From Microbispora siamensis (GTDB lineage Bacteria; Actinomycetota; Actinomycetes; Streptosporangiales; Streptosporangiaceae): a stretch of 44,667 nucleotides of DNA. Below are positions 24,510 to 32,329 of the stretch, in pieces. The position numbers and the translations under genes were made by a program. Below the pieces are notes generated by a model. The model saw only the letters and a program-made list of their open reading frames with translations, did not search any database and had not been told where the DNA came from. The stretch is from NCBI RefSeq assembly GCF_016863095.1, contig NZ_BOOF01000069.1:1-44667 (forward strand), given 5' to 3'. Every line of letters starts with the position of its first letter. Position 1 is the first letter of the stretch.

Positions 24510-26338
24510 CGGCTCACTCCCAGATCGTCGAACGTCGCGCGAAGCACCCCGAGCGCGTCGCACCCGGCGTACAGGGTGGCGTCCACGCCCTCATACTCCC
24601 CCTTCCCGGCCAGCCAGACCTTGCGCGCCCCGGCCTCCCGCAGCGCCGCGGCGACCGCCGCGGCGTGCTCGCCGTAGAGCCGGTCGCTGGAGCACAGGCA
24701 GGCCACGGGGGTGCCGCAGTCGCGGAAGGCCGCGGCGATGGCGGCCGGATCGGTGCCCGGGCCGCTGGTGACGGTCGCGACGCCGCCCGCCGCGAACAGG
24801 TTGGCGGCGAAGGTCGCCCTCGCGGTGTGCGCGGCGACCGGCCCGATCGTGGCGAGGAACACCGTGGGCCGGCTCGGCTGGGCGTCGGCGAGGTCGCGCA
24901 ACGCCTCGAAGTCCTCGGCGTAGCGCATCACCGGCAGTCCCCCACCGGACACACTGGCGGAGGTCGCGGCGAGCCCGGGACCGGGCCGCCGGGACACCGG
25001 CCTCTCCTTCAGGTCGGGGAACTCGCTGACCCCGGTGATCGGGTCGCGGCGGTGGGCGAGGTTGTCCGCGCGCCTGGCCCTGGTCGCCGCCAGCCGCTCG
25101 GGGACCAGCCGCTCCAGCGCGGCGGCCATGCCGCCGGCCCGCTCGATCTCCCGGAACCACTCCCAGGCCCGGGCGGCGAGGTCCTCGGTGAGCCGTTCCA
25201 CGTACCACGAGCCGCCGGCCGGGTCGGCCACCCGGGCGACGTTCGCCTCCTCCACCAGCAGCGACTGGGTGTTGCGGGCGATGCGCCGGGCGAACGCGTC
25301 GGGCAGCCCGAGGCAGGCGTCGAACGGCTGGACGGTCACCGCGTCCGCCCCGCCCACCCCGGCCGCGAAGCAGGCCACGGTCGTGCGCAGCATGTTCACC
25401 CAGGGGTCTCTGACGGTCATCATCGCCGACGAGGTGACCGCGTGCTGAAGCTGCCTGCCGGGTTCTCCCGCGACCCCTGTGACCTCGGCGACCCGCGCCC
25501 ACAGCCGCCGGGCGGCCCGGAGCTTGGCGATGGTGAGGAACTGGTCGGCGGTCGCGGCGTAGCGGAACTCGAGCTGCCCGAACGCCTGCTCGGCCGTCAG
25601 GCCCGCGCCGGTCAGCGCCCGCAGGTAGGCGACGCCGGTCGCGACCGAGCAGCCGAGCTCCTCGGCGTCGGCGCCGCCCGCGTCGTGGTAGGGCAGGGCG
25701 TCGACGGTGATCGCCCGCAGCCCGGGGTGCTCCGCCGCGCAGCGGCGGGCGAGCGCCACGGCGACGCCGGTGTCCACGGTCACGCCGGTGCGGGCGGCCA
25801 GCCCGATCGGGTCGGAGCCCAGGTTGCCCCCGGGCAGCGCCGCCCCCTCGGCCATCCCGTCTGCCAGGCGCAGGAACGCCTCCGCCGCCTCCGCCGTACG
25901 CGGGCCGGCGTCGAGGACGACCGGAGCGAGGTCGAGCAGGACGCCGTCGAGCACGGCCGGCAGCGCGGCCGGGTCGATCGCGTTCAGGTCGAGCCACAGG
26001 GACGTGACGCCGTTCTCCAGGTCGGCCTGGATCGCCTCCCGGGTCGCGGCCGGATCGGGGTCGGCGTGCCGCTGACGCAGGTCCCATGCGCCCGGGCCGC
26101 GCACCGCGCGCGCCGTTCCCGGCACGGCCGGCAGGTCGGCGGCGTCGTACAGCGGGGCGACCGCCACCCCGTCGTAGGTCGTGGTGGTCAGGGCGGCCTC
26201 GGCCTCGTCCGGCGAACCGTCCCAGCCGGATTTGCGCAGCACCTCGGCCGCGAGCGTCCTCCACTGCTCCCGCGTGGCCTGCGGGAACCCCGCTGCGGGA
26301 TCGGCGAGATCGTCGAGTTCAACAGGCGGCACCGTCAT
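24506..26338 (-). CDS. mutA: Methylmalonyl-CoA mutase, small subunit
   Basis: The 610-residue partner of MutB has the same two-domain layout with diverged active-site residues. The barrel is recognisable in LEFRYAATADQFLTIAKLRAAR, HAVTSSAMMTVRDPWVNMLR and FARRIARNTQSLLVEEANV. The C-terminal domain lacks the DxHxxG cobalamin motif (TIGPVAAHTARATFAAN stands there), as expected for the non-catalytic subunit of the heterodimer. ATG 26338 is the first start of the mutA-mutB-meaB operon, and both junctions downstream overlap by four bases. No cobalamin riboswitch is recognisable in the 131 bp before the divergent kinase gene. Confidence 0.95.
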   Translation of the reverse strand: MTVPPVELDDLADPAAGFPQATREQWRTLAAEVLRKSGWDGSPDEAEAALTTTTYDGVAVAPLYDAADLPAVPGTARAVRGPGAWDLRQRHADPDPAATREAIQADLENGVTSLWLDLNAIDPAALPAVLDGVLLDLAPVVLDAGPRTAEAAEAFLRLADGMAEGAALPGGNLGSDPIGLAARTGVTVDTGVAVALARRCAAEHPGLRAITVDALPYHDAGGADAEELGCSVATGVAYLRALTGAGLTAEQAFGQLEFRYAATADQFLTIAKLRAARRLWARVAEVTGVAGEPGRQLQHAVTSSAMMTVRDPWVNMLRTTVACFAAGVGGADAVTVQPFDACLGLPDAFARRIARNTQSLLVEEANVARVADPAGGSWYVERLTEDLAARAWEWFREIERAGGMAAALERLVPERLAATRARRADNLAHRRDPITGVSEFPDLKERPVSRRPGPGLAATSASVSGGGLPVMRYAEDFEALRDLADAQPSRPTVFLATIGPVAAHTARATFAANLFAAGGVATVTSGPGTDPAAIAAAFRDCGTPVACLCSSDRLYGEHAAAVAAALREAGARKVWLAGKGEYEGVDATLYAGCDALGVLRATFDDLGVSR

Positions 26339-26469
26339 GAACCGGATGCTAAATGCAGCGGCTTAAGTCCGGGGCCGCGGGGTCCCGGTCTGTGGACAAC
26401 GCCGCCGGGGGCGCGGCCGTGATCTTCCTCAGTATTGTGATCCCGGTCATGGACGGGAGGGCTGGGACG

Positions 26470-28239
26470 ATGGACGCGGACGGGGCCGGGGCGTCGCTGG
26501 GCAGCGGCTACGTGTTGCTGGACGAGATAGGCGCCGGGGCGATGGGAACCGTATGGCGGGCGCGGCACCGGGAAACCGGGGAGACGGTGGCGGTGAAGCT
26601 GCTGCGCGAGGGCCTCGGCGACGACCAGGACCTGGTCCTGCGGTTCGTGCAGGAACGCAACGTGATGCGGGCGCTGCGTCACCCCAACATCGTCGCCATC
26701 CGCGACTTCGTCGTCGAGGGCCGGCGTCTCGCCCTGGTGATGGACCTCGTCGAAGGGCGGAACCTCCGCACCCTCCTCCAGCGGCGCGGCACGCTGCCCC
26801 CGGCCGAGGCGGCCGCGCTGCTCGGCCAGGTGGCCGACGGCGTGGGGGCCGCCCACGCCGAGGGCGTCGTGCACCGGGACATCAAGCCGGGGAACATCCT
26901 CGTCGAGGAGAACACCGGCCGGGTCCGGCTCACCGACTTCGGTGTGGCCCGCATTCTGCACGGACCGGGTCTCACCCAGACCACCTCGATCATCGGCACG
27001 CCCACGTACCTGGCTCCGGAGGTGGCCGAGGGAGGCACCCCCACGACGGCGGTGGACGTGTACGCGATCGGGCTGATCCTCTACGAACTGCTCGCCGGGC
27101 GCCCTCCGTTCGTCGCCGACCACCCGATGGTGGTGCTGCGGCGGCACGCGACGGCCGTGCCCCGGCGGCTGCCCGGGATGCCGGACGCCCTGTGGCGGGT
27201 CGTCTCGGCCTGCGTCGCGAAGGATCCCGCCAGCCGCCCGAGCGCGGCGGAGGTGGCGGCGGCGCTGCGGGCCGCGGTGCCGCCGCTCACCGGCCTGCCC
27301 GCCCTCCCGGCGATCGCGTGGTCGGATCCGCCGTCGGCCACCTCGGAAACCGTTCCCCCGGCGGAGCCGGGGCTCGCAGATCCCACAGCAGGTCCCACAG
27401 CAGATCCAGCAACAGGTCCCGCAGCAGGTCCCGGCACCCCGCCCTCGGGCGAGGCGACCGGGACGTCGAAGCGGGGCCGGCGATCGCGGCGGCGCCCGAT
27501 CGTCGTCGTCACGAGCGCCACGGCCCTGGCGCTCACCGCGTCGGTCCTGGCCGTCCTGTCCCCGTGGCGGTCGGGGGCGAGCGACGGAGCCGTCGATGCG
27601 ACGGCACCGAAGGCGGCGGCGCCGCACGCAACCCCCGCCTCCACTCCGTCCGCGCGTAGGAAGACGAAGCCGACGCCGTCACCGGCCGCCGAGCCGGCGC
27701 ATCGACCCACCCGTGAAGGGGCGCCGCGCACCCCCCGGGCGGCGGTCTCCACGACGCCGGCCCGGCCGCGCCCGTCGAAGTCGGCCGCACAGCAGGCCGC
27801 CACGTCTCCCCGGCCCCGGCGGCCGGAGGCCCGGGCGACCGGCGATGGCGGCGCGGACGAGGCCACGCGCGCCCGTCAGAGCCCCGAGTGGCGATGCCGG
27901 TCCTGGATCTCGGTCGGCGCCGGCACGGGCACGGAGATGTCGCCCTGCTTCGCCATGGTGGGCGACGTCTTCTATCTCATGGGCCGGATCAGGGGGGACC
28001 GCTCCGTCCGGTCCGACATTCACATCCAGTTGTACGACAGCACCGCGAACGTGAACGTCTCGCAGCCCTTCATCTGCTCGGGCGTCTCCCCTTCGAGCGA
28101 TGGCGCGACCGTCACCTGCGGTCCGTTCACCGCCACGGCTCCGCGCACCGGAGGCGAGCACAACGTCCGGCAGCGCTGGAGGAAGACGGGCGCGCCGGCC
28201 TTCGGCGGCGGCGCGGAGAGCCCCGGCGTCACCTGGTGA
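26470..28239 (+). CDS. Receptor-type Ser/Thr protein kinase
   Basis: This 589-residue protein is a PknB-like kinase. The kinase domain (about 10-275) has the glycine loop IGAGAMGTV, ATP-binding Lys43 in VAVKLL, catalytic Asp137 in VVHRDIKPGN, Mg-binding Asp156 in LTDFGVAR and the activation segment GTPTYLAPE. A Pro/Ala/Thr linker with five 4-residue repeats leads to one membrane segment (about 342-364). A second disordered Pro/Thr/Arg-rich stretch precedes an extracellular domain of about 110 residues with four cysteines (WRCRSW, SPCFAM, FICSG, VTCGPF). The domain is not PASTA and I do not recognise it. ATG 26470 follows GGGAGGG; an upstream ATG at 26449 is possible. The gene stands alone between mutA and the amidase gene. 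Confidence 0.9.
   Translation: MDADGAGASLGSGYVLLDEIGAGAMGTVWRARHRETGETVAVKLLREGLGDDQDLVLRFVQERNVMRALRHPNIVAIRDFVVEGRRLALVMDLVEGRNLRTLLQRRGTLPPAEAAALLGQVADGVGAAHAEGVVHRDIKPGNILVEENTGRVRLTDFGVARILHGPGLTQTTSIIGTPTYLAPEVAEGGTPTTAVDVYAIGLILYELLAGRPPFVADHPMVVLRRHATAVPRRLPGMPDALWRVVSACVAKDPASRPSAAEVAAALRAAVPPLTGLPALPAIAWSDPPSATSETVPPAEPGLADPTAGPTADPATGPAAGPGTPPSGEATGTSKRGRRSRRRPIVVVTSATALALTASVLAVLSPWRSGASDGAVDATAPKAAAPHATPASTPSARRKTKPTPSPAAEPAHRPTREGAPRTPRAAVSTTPARPRPSKSAAQQAATSPRPRRPEARATGDGGADEATRARQSPEWRCRSWISVGAGTGTEMSPCFAMVGDVFYLMGRIRGDRSVRSDIHIQLYDSTANVNVSQPFICSGVSPSSDGATVTCGPFTATAPRTGGEHNVRQRWRKTGAPAFGGGAESPGVTW
27374..27433 (+). repeat. 12-bp tandem repeat encoding the kinase linker
   Basis: Five imperfect copies of CAGCAGGTCCCA follow one another and encode the four-residue units ADPT, AGPT, ADPA, TGPA and AGPG. 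The repeat lies between the kinase domain and the membrane segment. Its CAGCAGGT/CAACAGGT codons contain more A than the surrounding sequence. Confidence 0.85.
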
Positions 28240-28252
28240 CGCCTCGGGCTCC

Positions 28253-29038
28253 CTAAGACGTGGCGAAGGCGGCGTTCCAGGTGTCGGGGCCGACGACGCC
28301 GTCCACGTCGAGGTGCCGGTCCTTCTGGAATCTGCGGCACACGTCCTGGGAGTCCGGCCCGTACGCGCCGTCCACGACGATGTCGTAGCCGAGCTCCTTC
28401 ATCCGGGCCTGCCAGGTGCGCACGTCGTCGCCGCGCATCACGGGCGGATACCTGAGCAGGCGGCCGGGCCACTTCTGCGTGGGCTGCGGTTCCGGCTCCG
28501 GTTCCGGGTCGGGCTGCGGCTGGGTGGTGCCGGGACGCGGCGCGCCCTTCTTGATCCAGGCGTACAGCGGGTCGCCGGGGCAGTCGGTGGAGTAGCCGTC
28601 GCGGTGGCCCTTGATCTCCTTGCCCGCGCCGCCCTTGGCACGCAGGTACTCCACCGCGTCCAGGATCGCGTGCAGGATGCCGTCGGTCGGCTGGACCAGG
28701 CCGGCGTTGCCGACGAGACCGAGCACGGCGTAGTGACCGGAGTTCAGGCCGGGGCCGTTGGCGGCCGGCAGGTGTCCGGGCCCGCGCCCGACGAACACCT
28801 TCCGATGCGGACAGGCCACCATCGAATAGCCGATGTCGATCCAGCCGTTGCCGTCGATGTGGAAGTCCTGGATCGACTTCACCATGGCCACGCACTTGGC
28901 GTGGTCGGTGACGATGCCCGGGTCCACCCGGCCGCCGGTGTAGTGGACCTTCACGCCCCGGGTGGAAGACAGCGACGAGTACGAGCCCCTGGGTGGACGC
29001 GCGCCCCATTCAGCGCGGGACACGAGATCGATGGCCAC
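28253..29038 (-). CDS. Peptidoglycan amidase (PGRP/amidase_2) with peptidoglycan-binding domain
   Basis: The 261-residue protein has an N-terminal amidase_2/PGRP domain that cuts the lactyl-amide bond between muramic acid and the stem peptide. Zinc ligands are His32 (VKVHYTGG), His145 and Cys153 (GHRDGYSTDCPGD). A Pro/Gln/Glu linker of about 15 residues joins it to a C-terminal PG_binding_1 domain (VRTWQARMKELGYDIVVDGAYGP, RRFQKDRHLDVDGVVGPDTW). No signal peptide is visible from GTG 29038, whose ribosome site GGAGAG is good. That is unusual for a host cell-wall enzyme and recalls phage endolysins. The gene is divergent from the AAA ATPase gene and converges on the kinase gene with a 13-bp gap. 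Confidence 0.9.
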   Translation of the reverse strand: MAIDLVSRAEWGARPPRGSYSSLSSTRGVKVHYTGGRVDPGIVTDHAKCVAMVKSIQDFHIDGNGWIDIGYSMVACPHRKVFVGRGPGHLPAANGPGLNSGHYAVLGLVGNAGLVQPTDGILHAILDAVEYLRAKGGAGKEIKGHRDGYSTDCPGDPLYAWIKKGAPRPGTTQPQPDPEPEPEPQPTQKWPGRLLRYPPVMRGDDVRTWQARMKELGYDIVVDGAYGPDSQDVCRRFQKDRHLDVDGVVGPDTWNAAFATS

Positions 29039-29200
29039 AGTGCTCTCCGTTGAAAACCGTACGACTGGACACCGAGCGTAGCGGTAACGCCCCAGCAGGT
29101 ACTGCTTTTTGCCCATAAGAAACTGCTTAAACGGCAAGCAAACTGAATTGCCTCATAAATCCGTTCGACAGAGCGAGTCGTACGTCGAGATCATCACAAT

Positions 29201-30322
29201 ATGTCCGTAGTCAAGGAGGTCGACTTCTCTCCTCACTCCACGCCCCCGCCGTCGGTGCCGATGCGGATCTGGCTCGACGACACCGACAGCCCGGCCGACG
29301 TCATCGACGCCATGGCGCTGTCGCCGTTCGCCACCGGCGAGCAGCCCTGGTCCCGCACCACCAGCCTCGGCCGGGTACGCGCCGACGCGCCGCTGACCGC
29401 CGAGGGCGGCCGGCTGCTGCGCGTCGCCCAGCACACCGACGGGTACGAGACCCGGCTGATCGCGGGCGAGGGATGGACGCTTCGGGTGGTCCGCAACGCG
29501 AACCGGTCGGCGACGCTCACCGCCACGGCCGTGAGCGAGGAACTGGCCGGGTCCGTCCTGGAGCAGGCGACCAGGAACGCGGAGGAGGCGGCTCCCGACG
29601 CCGACCACGTGCGGATGGGCTTCTGGTGGCGGTCGAGCCACGGTCCGCACCGCTCCGCCAAGCCCATCACGACCTCCTCCTGGCGGGAGATCAGGAGGAA
29701 CTACCCCACGGCCGCCGCAGGTCGCCTGGACGCCCTCATGGCGACCACCGCGGCCGATGTGACGGGCCGGCTGGTCCTCCTGCACGGCCCGCCCGGCACC
29801 GGCAAGACGACGCTGCTGCGCACGCTCGCGCGCGAGTGGGCGTCCTGGTGCCAGGTCGACTGCGTGCTCGACCCCGAGTTGCTGTTCAACGACCCGGGCT
29901 ACCTCATGGACGTCGCCGTCGGCTGGGACGGCCCGGGCGAGGACGAGGAGCCGCGCTGGCGGCTGCTCGTCCTGGAGGACTGCGACGAACTGATCCGCGC
30001 CGAGGCCAAGCAGTCGACGGGGCAGGGCCTGTCACGCCTGCTCAACCTGACCGACGGGCTGCTCGGCCAGGGCAGGGACGTGCTCGTGGCCATCACGACC
30101 AACGAGGATCTCAGCAGGCTCCATCCGGCCGTCGTACGGCCCGGGCGGTGCCTGGCGCAGATCGAGGTCGGCCGGTTCGACGCCGGGCAGGCGGCCGAGT
30201 GGCTGGGCCGCGCCGAAGGCGCCGGTCCTGGCGGTGCCACGCTGGCCGAGCTGTTCGCCCTGCGGGACGGCCGCCCGGCTGTCGCCGCCGAACCCGCCCC
30301 CGCCACCGGCCTCTACCTCTGA
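29201..30322 (+). CDS. AAA ATPase of the DUF5925 kind
   Basis: A 373-residue protein. The N-terminal half (about 15-150) matches my memory of DUF5925 proteins, found in actinobacteria: MRIWLDDTDSPADVIDAMALSPFATGEQPW and WTLRVVRNANRSATLTATAV. The C-terminal half is an AAA module with Walker A GPPGTGKTT (196-204), Walker B RLLVLEDCDELI, sensor-1 VAITTNEDLSRLHPAVVRPGRC and an arginine-rich end. It is predicted to be cytoplasmic and to remodel an unknown protein. The ATG at 29201 lies in an A+T-rich gap and is divergent from the amidase gene. It converges with the hydrolase gene at a 17-bp gap. Confidence 0.82.
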   Translation: MSVVKEVDFSPHSTPPPSVPMRIWLDDTDSPADVIDAMALSPFATGEQPWSRTTSLGRVRADAPLTAEGGRLLRVAQHTDGYETRLIAGEGWTLRVVRNANRSATLTATAVSEELAGSVLEQATRNAEEAAPDADHVRMGFWWRSSHGPHRSAKPITTSSWREIRRNYPTAAAGRLDALMATTAADVTGRLVLLHGPPGTGKTTLLRTLAREWASWCQVDCVLDPELLFNDPGYLMDVAVGWDGPGEDEEPRWRLLVLEDCDELIRAEAKQSTGQGLSRLLNLTDGLLGQGRDVLVAITTNEDLSRLHPAVVRPGRCLAQIEVGRFDAGQAAEWLGRAEGAGPGGATLAELFALRDGRPAVAAEPAPATGLYL

Positions 30323-30339
30323 CCCTGCCTCTGATCTCC

Positions 30340-31047
30340 CTACTTCTGGCTCCGGGGGAGGCCGAGGACCAGGTCGGCGACCTCACGCGGCCGGGACAGG
30401 AACGGGTGGTGGCCCGCGTCGATCTCCACCACCCGGCCCGCCCGCGCGGCCTGGGCGCGCTGCACGGCCGGCGGTGTCCCGTTGTCACGGGCGCAGACGA
30501 GGTAGGTGGAGGCGATCTCCTTCCAGGCGGCGGCGCCGACCGGCCGCACGGTGACGGCGGCGCTCTGCCGCACGAGGCGGTCGTGCGCCCCCGCGACGGC
30601 CTTCTCGTCGCAGTCCTGCAGGAAGGTCCGCGTCGCCGTCTCCGGGCGGACCCCGAACGTCCCGTCCGTCCCGAAGTCGAGATAGGGCGCGGGGGCGCCG
30701 TCCCCGAAGGACGCCAGGCTCTCGCCCGGCTCCGGCAGGAAGCTCGTCACGAACAGCAGGTGGCGCACCTCCGGCAGCCCCGCGGCGGCCTCGGCCGTGA
30801 CGACGCCCCCGTAGCTGTGCGCCACCACCACGACGGGCCCGGCCAGGGACTCGAGGTGCGCGCGGACCGCGCCGACGTCGTCGGGTAGGGACGGCCCGTC
30901 GGCACCGGGCCGCAGCCCGGTCTCCCCGCAGCTCGGCAGCGGCGGCGCGCTGCTGGTCACCCCCGCGGTTTCGAGGAAGGCGGCGGCCCGGTGCCACCAC
31001 CACTCCCCGTCCCGTACGCAGGCTCCGTGGACGAACACGACATGCAC
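30340..31047 (-). CDS. Alpha/beta-hydrolase
   Basis: The 235-residue protein has the oxyanion region VVFVHGACVRDGEWWWH, nucleophile Ser78 in VVAHSYGGVV, a probable acid residue in CARDNG, and the catalytic His in EIDAGHHPFLSRP. The HGAxxGxWxWH start and short lid resemble the plant SABP2/MeSA-esterase-like bacterial group, often annotated simply as alpha/beta hydrolase. The substrate is unknown. It is cytoplasmic, with no signal peptide. ATG 31047 is preceded by AAAGGGGAA on the minus strand. It is divergent from the peptidase operon. Confidence 0.88.
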   Translation of the reverse strand: MHVVFVHGACVRDGEWWWHRAAAFLETAGVTSSAPPLPSCGETGLRPGADGPSLPDDVGAVRAHLESLAGPVVVVAHSYGGVVTAEAAAGLPEVRHLLFVTSFLPEPGESLASFGDGAPAPYLDFGTDGTFGVRPETATRTFLQDCDEKAVAGAHDRLVRQSAAVTVRPVGAAAWKEIASTYLVCARDNGTPPAVQRAQAARAGRVVEIDAGHHPFLSRPREVADLVLGLPRSQK

Positions 31048-31171
31048 GACGGTTCCCCTTTCGCGAGGCGGCGCGTGGGCACGCTTACCGATCTACCACA
31101 GGCCGGGCGGACGAACCGAGCACGGCCGCCGATGGCGTAGCGTCCCATGTGTCGGATACGTAAACCATCCG

Positions 31172-32329
31172 ATGTGCCAGGTCGGGGCGGTAACAACAAT
31201 CGGCGAGGTGGTCACCCTGCTGTCGGCCGGACCGAGCCCCCAGGTGAGCCCCGTCGTCCTCCACCGGTGGTCCGTCGAGGCCCGGGAGACGGGGACGGCG
31301 AAATATCTGGACCCGTTCGCGCCCGGCGGCGAGCGGGAGTGGCCCTACCTCCGCTGGACGTCCCCGGAGCGGGAGATCGGCTTCCCGGCCACGGAACTGG
31401 TGCCGTCGTGGACGGCCGCCGCGCCGCCCGGCGCCTGGCTGGAGATCGAGATCCAGGCGCGGACCGTCACCGGCGAGCCGACCAAGTGGTACGTCATGGG
31501 CCGGTGGGCCGAGACCGACGCCGACATCCACCGCACGTCGCTGCCGGGGCAGGGTGACGCCGACGGGGACGTCGCCGTGGACACCTTCGTCGCCGCCCGC
31601 CCCGTCACGTCCTACCGCGTGCGCGCCACCCTGTACGGCAGCGGCGGCGGCGTGCGTTCGCTCACCGTGATGGCCTCGGCGGTGGGGCAGGCGGGCAGAG
31701 GCGGCCCGCCCGGGCTGCGGGCGGTCGAGCTCGACGTGCCGCGCCGTTCGCAGAAGGTCCACGTGGGGCACTACCCGCAGTGGGACGGCGGCGGGGAATC
31801 CTGGTGCAGCCCCGCGTCGTTCACGATGGTGCTGGGCTACTGGGGGCTGGGGCCCGCCCCGGCCGATCTCGCCTGGGTCACTCCCGGTGACCCCTGCCCG
31901 GCCGTGGACCACGCCGCGCGCGACATGTACGACCACAGCTACCAGGGCACCGGCAACTGGCCCTTCGGCGTCGCGTACGCCGGTCGCTACGGGCTGGACG
32001 GCTTCGTCACGCGGCTGCGCTCGCTGGCCGAGCTGGAGCGGTTCATCGCCGCCGGGATCCCGGTGATCACCTCCCAGGCGTTCCGCGATCACGAGCTGCC
32101 CGGCTCCGGTTACTCCACCGGCGGGCACCTCATGGTCGTCACCGGGTTCACGGCGGACGGTGACGTGATCGCGAACGATCCGGCCGCGCCGGACGACGAG
32201 GGCGTACGGCGGGTGTACCCCCGCGCGGCGTTCGAGAGCGTCTGGCTGCGCGCCACGAGCAGCGGGGGGATCGCGCACATCGTGCATCCCCCCGGCACTC
32301 CGCTTCCAGACTCCGGGGGGAACTGGTGA
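31172..32329 (+). CDS. C39-like papain-fold peptidase
   Basis: The 385-residue protein has a C-terminal papain-fold domain of the peptidase C39-like type: catalytic Cys212 in ESWCSPASFTMVLGYWG, His319 in TGGHLMVVTGF, and Asp in VIANDPAA. The N-terminal 185 residues form a beta-rich domain (WLEIEIQARTVTGEPTKWYVMGRWAET) typical of this actinobacterial family. There is no obvious signal peptide, so it may act inside the cell; a later start would not add one. The chosen ATG at 31172 lacks a clear ribosome site. The stop overlaps the GTG of the next peptidase (GTGA at 32326), which begins a translationally coupled trio. Confidence 0.82.
   Translation: MCQVGAVTTIGEVVTLLSAGPSPQVSPVVLHRWSVEARETGTAKYLDPFAPGGEREWPYLRWTSPEREIGFPATELVPSWTAAAPPGAWLEIEIQARTVTGEPTKWYVMGRWAETDADIHRTSLPGQGDADGDVAVDTFVAARPVTSYRVRATLYGSGGGVRSLTVMASAVGQAGRGGPPGLRAVELDVPRRSQKVHVGHYPQWDGGGESWCSPASFTMVLGYWGLGPAPADLAWVTPGDPCPAVDHAARDMYDHSYQGTGNWPFGVAYAGRYGLDGFVTRLRSLAELERFIAAGIPVITSQAFRDHELPGSGYSTGGHLMVVTGFTADGDVIANDPAAPDDEGVRRVYPRAAFESVWLRATSSGGIAHIVHPPGTPLPDSGGNW

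Noticed and set aside
22377..24677. 766-residue plus-strand frame opposite mutB
   Set aside because: mutB is unmistakable on the minus strand; the opposite frame has no recognisable motif.
26339..26469. Possible cobalamin riboswitch before mutA
   Set aside because: No B12-box-like sequence is seen, and the space before the divergent kinase is too short for a full element.
27374..27433. Short tandem repeats considered as a CRISPR array
   Set aside because: Units are 12 bp with no spacers, lie inside a coding frame, and no cas genes are present.
29094..29110. AGCAG-GTA-CTGCT followed by TTTT, terminator-like on the plus strand
   Set aside because: The stem is only 5 bp, and no plus-strand gene ends upstream of it.
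29039..29200. Possible c-di-AMP (ydaO-type) riboswitch before the amidase
   Set aside because: The conserved ydaO blocks are not present in the leader.
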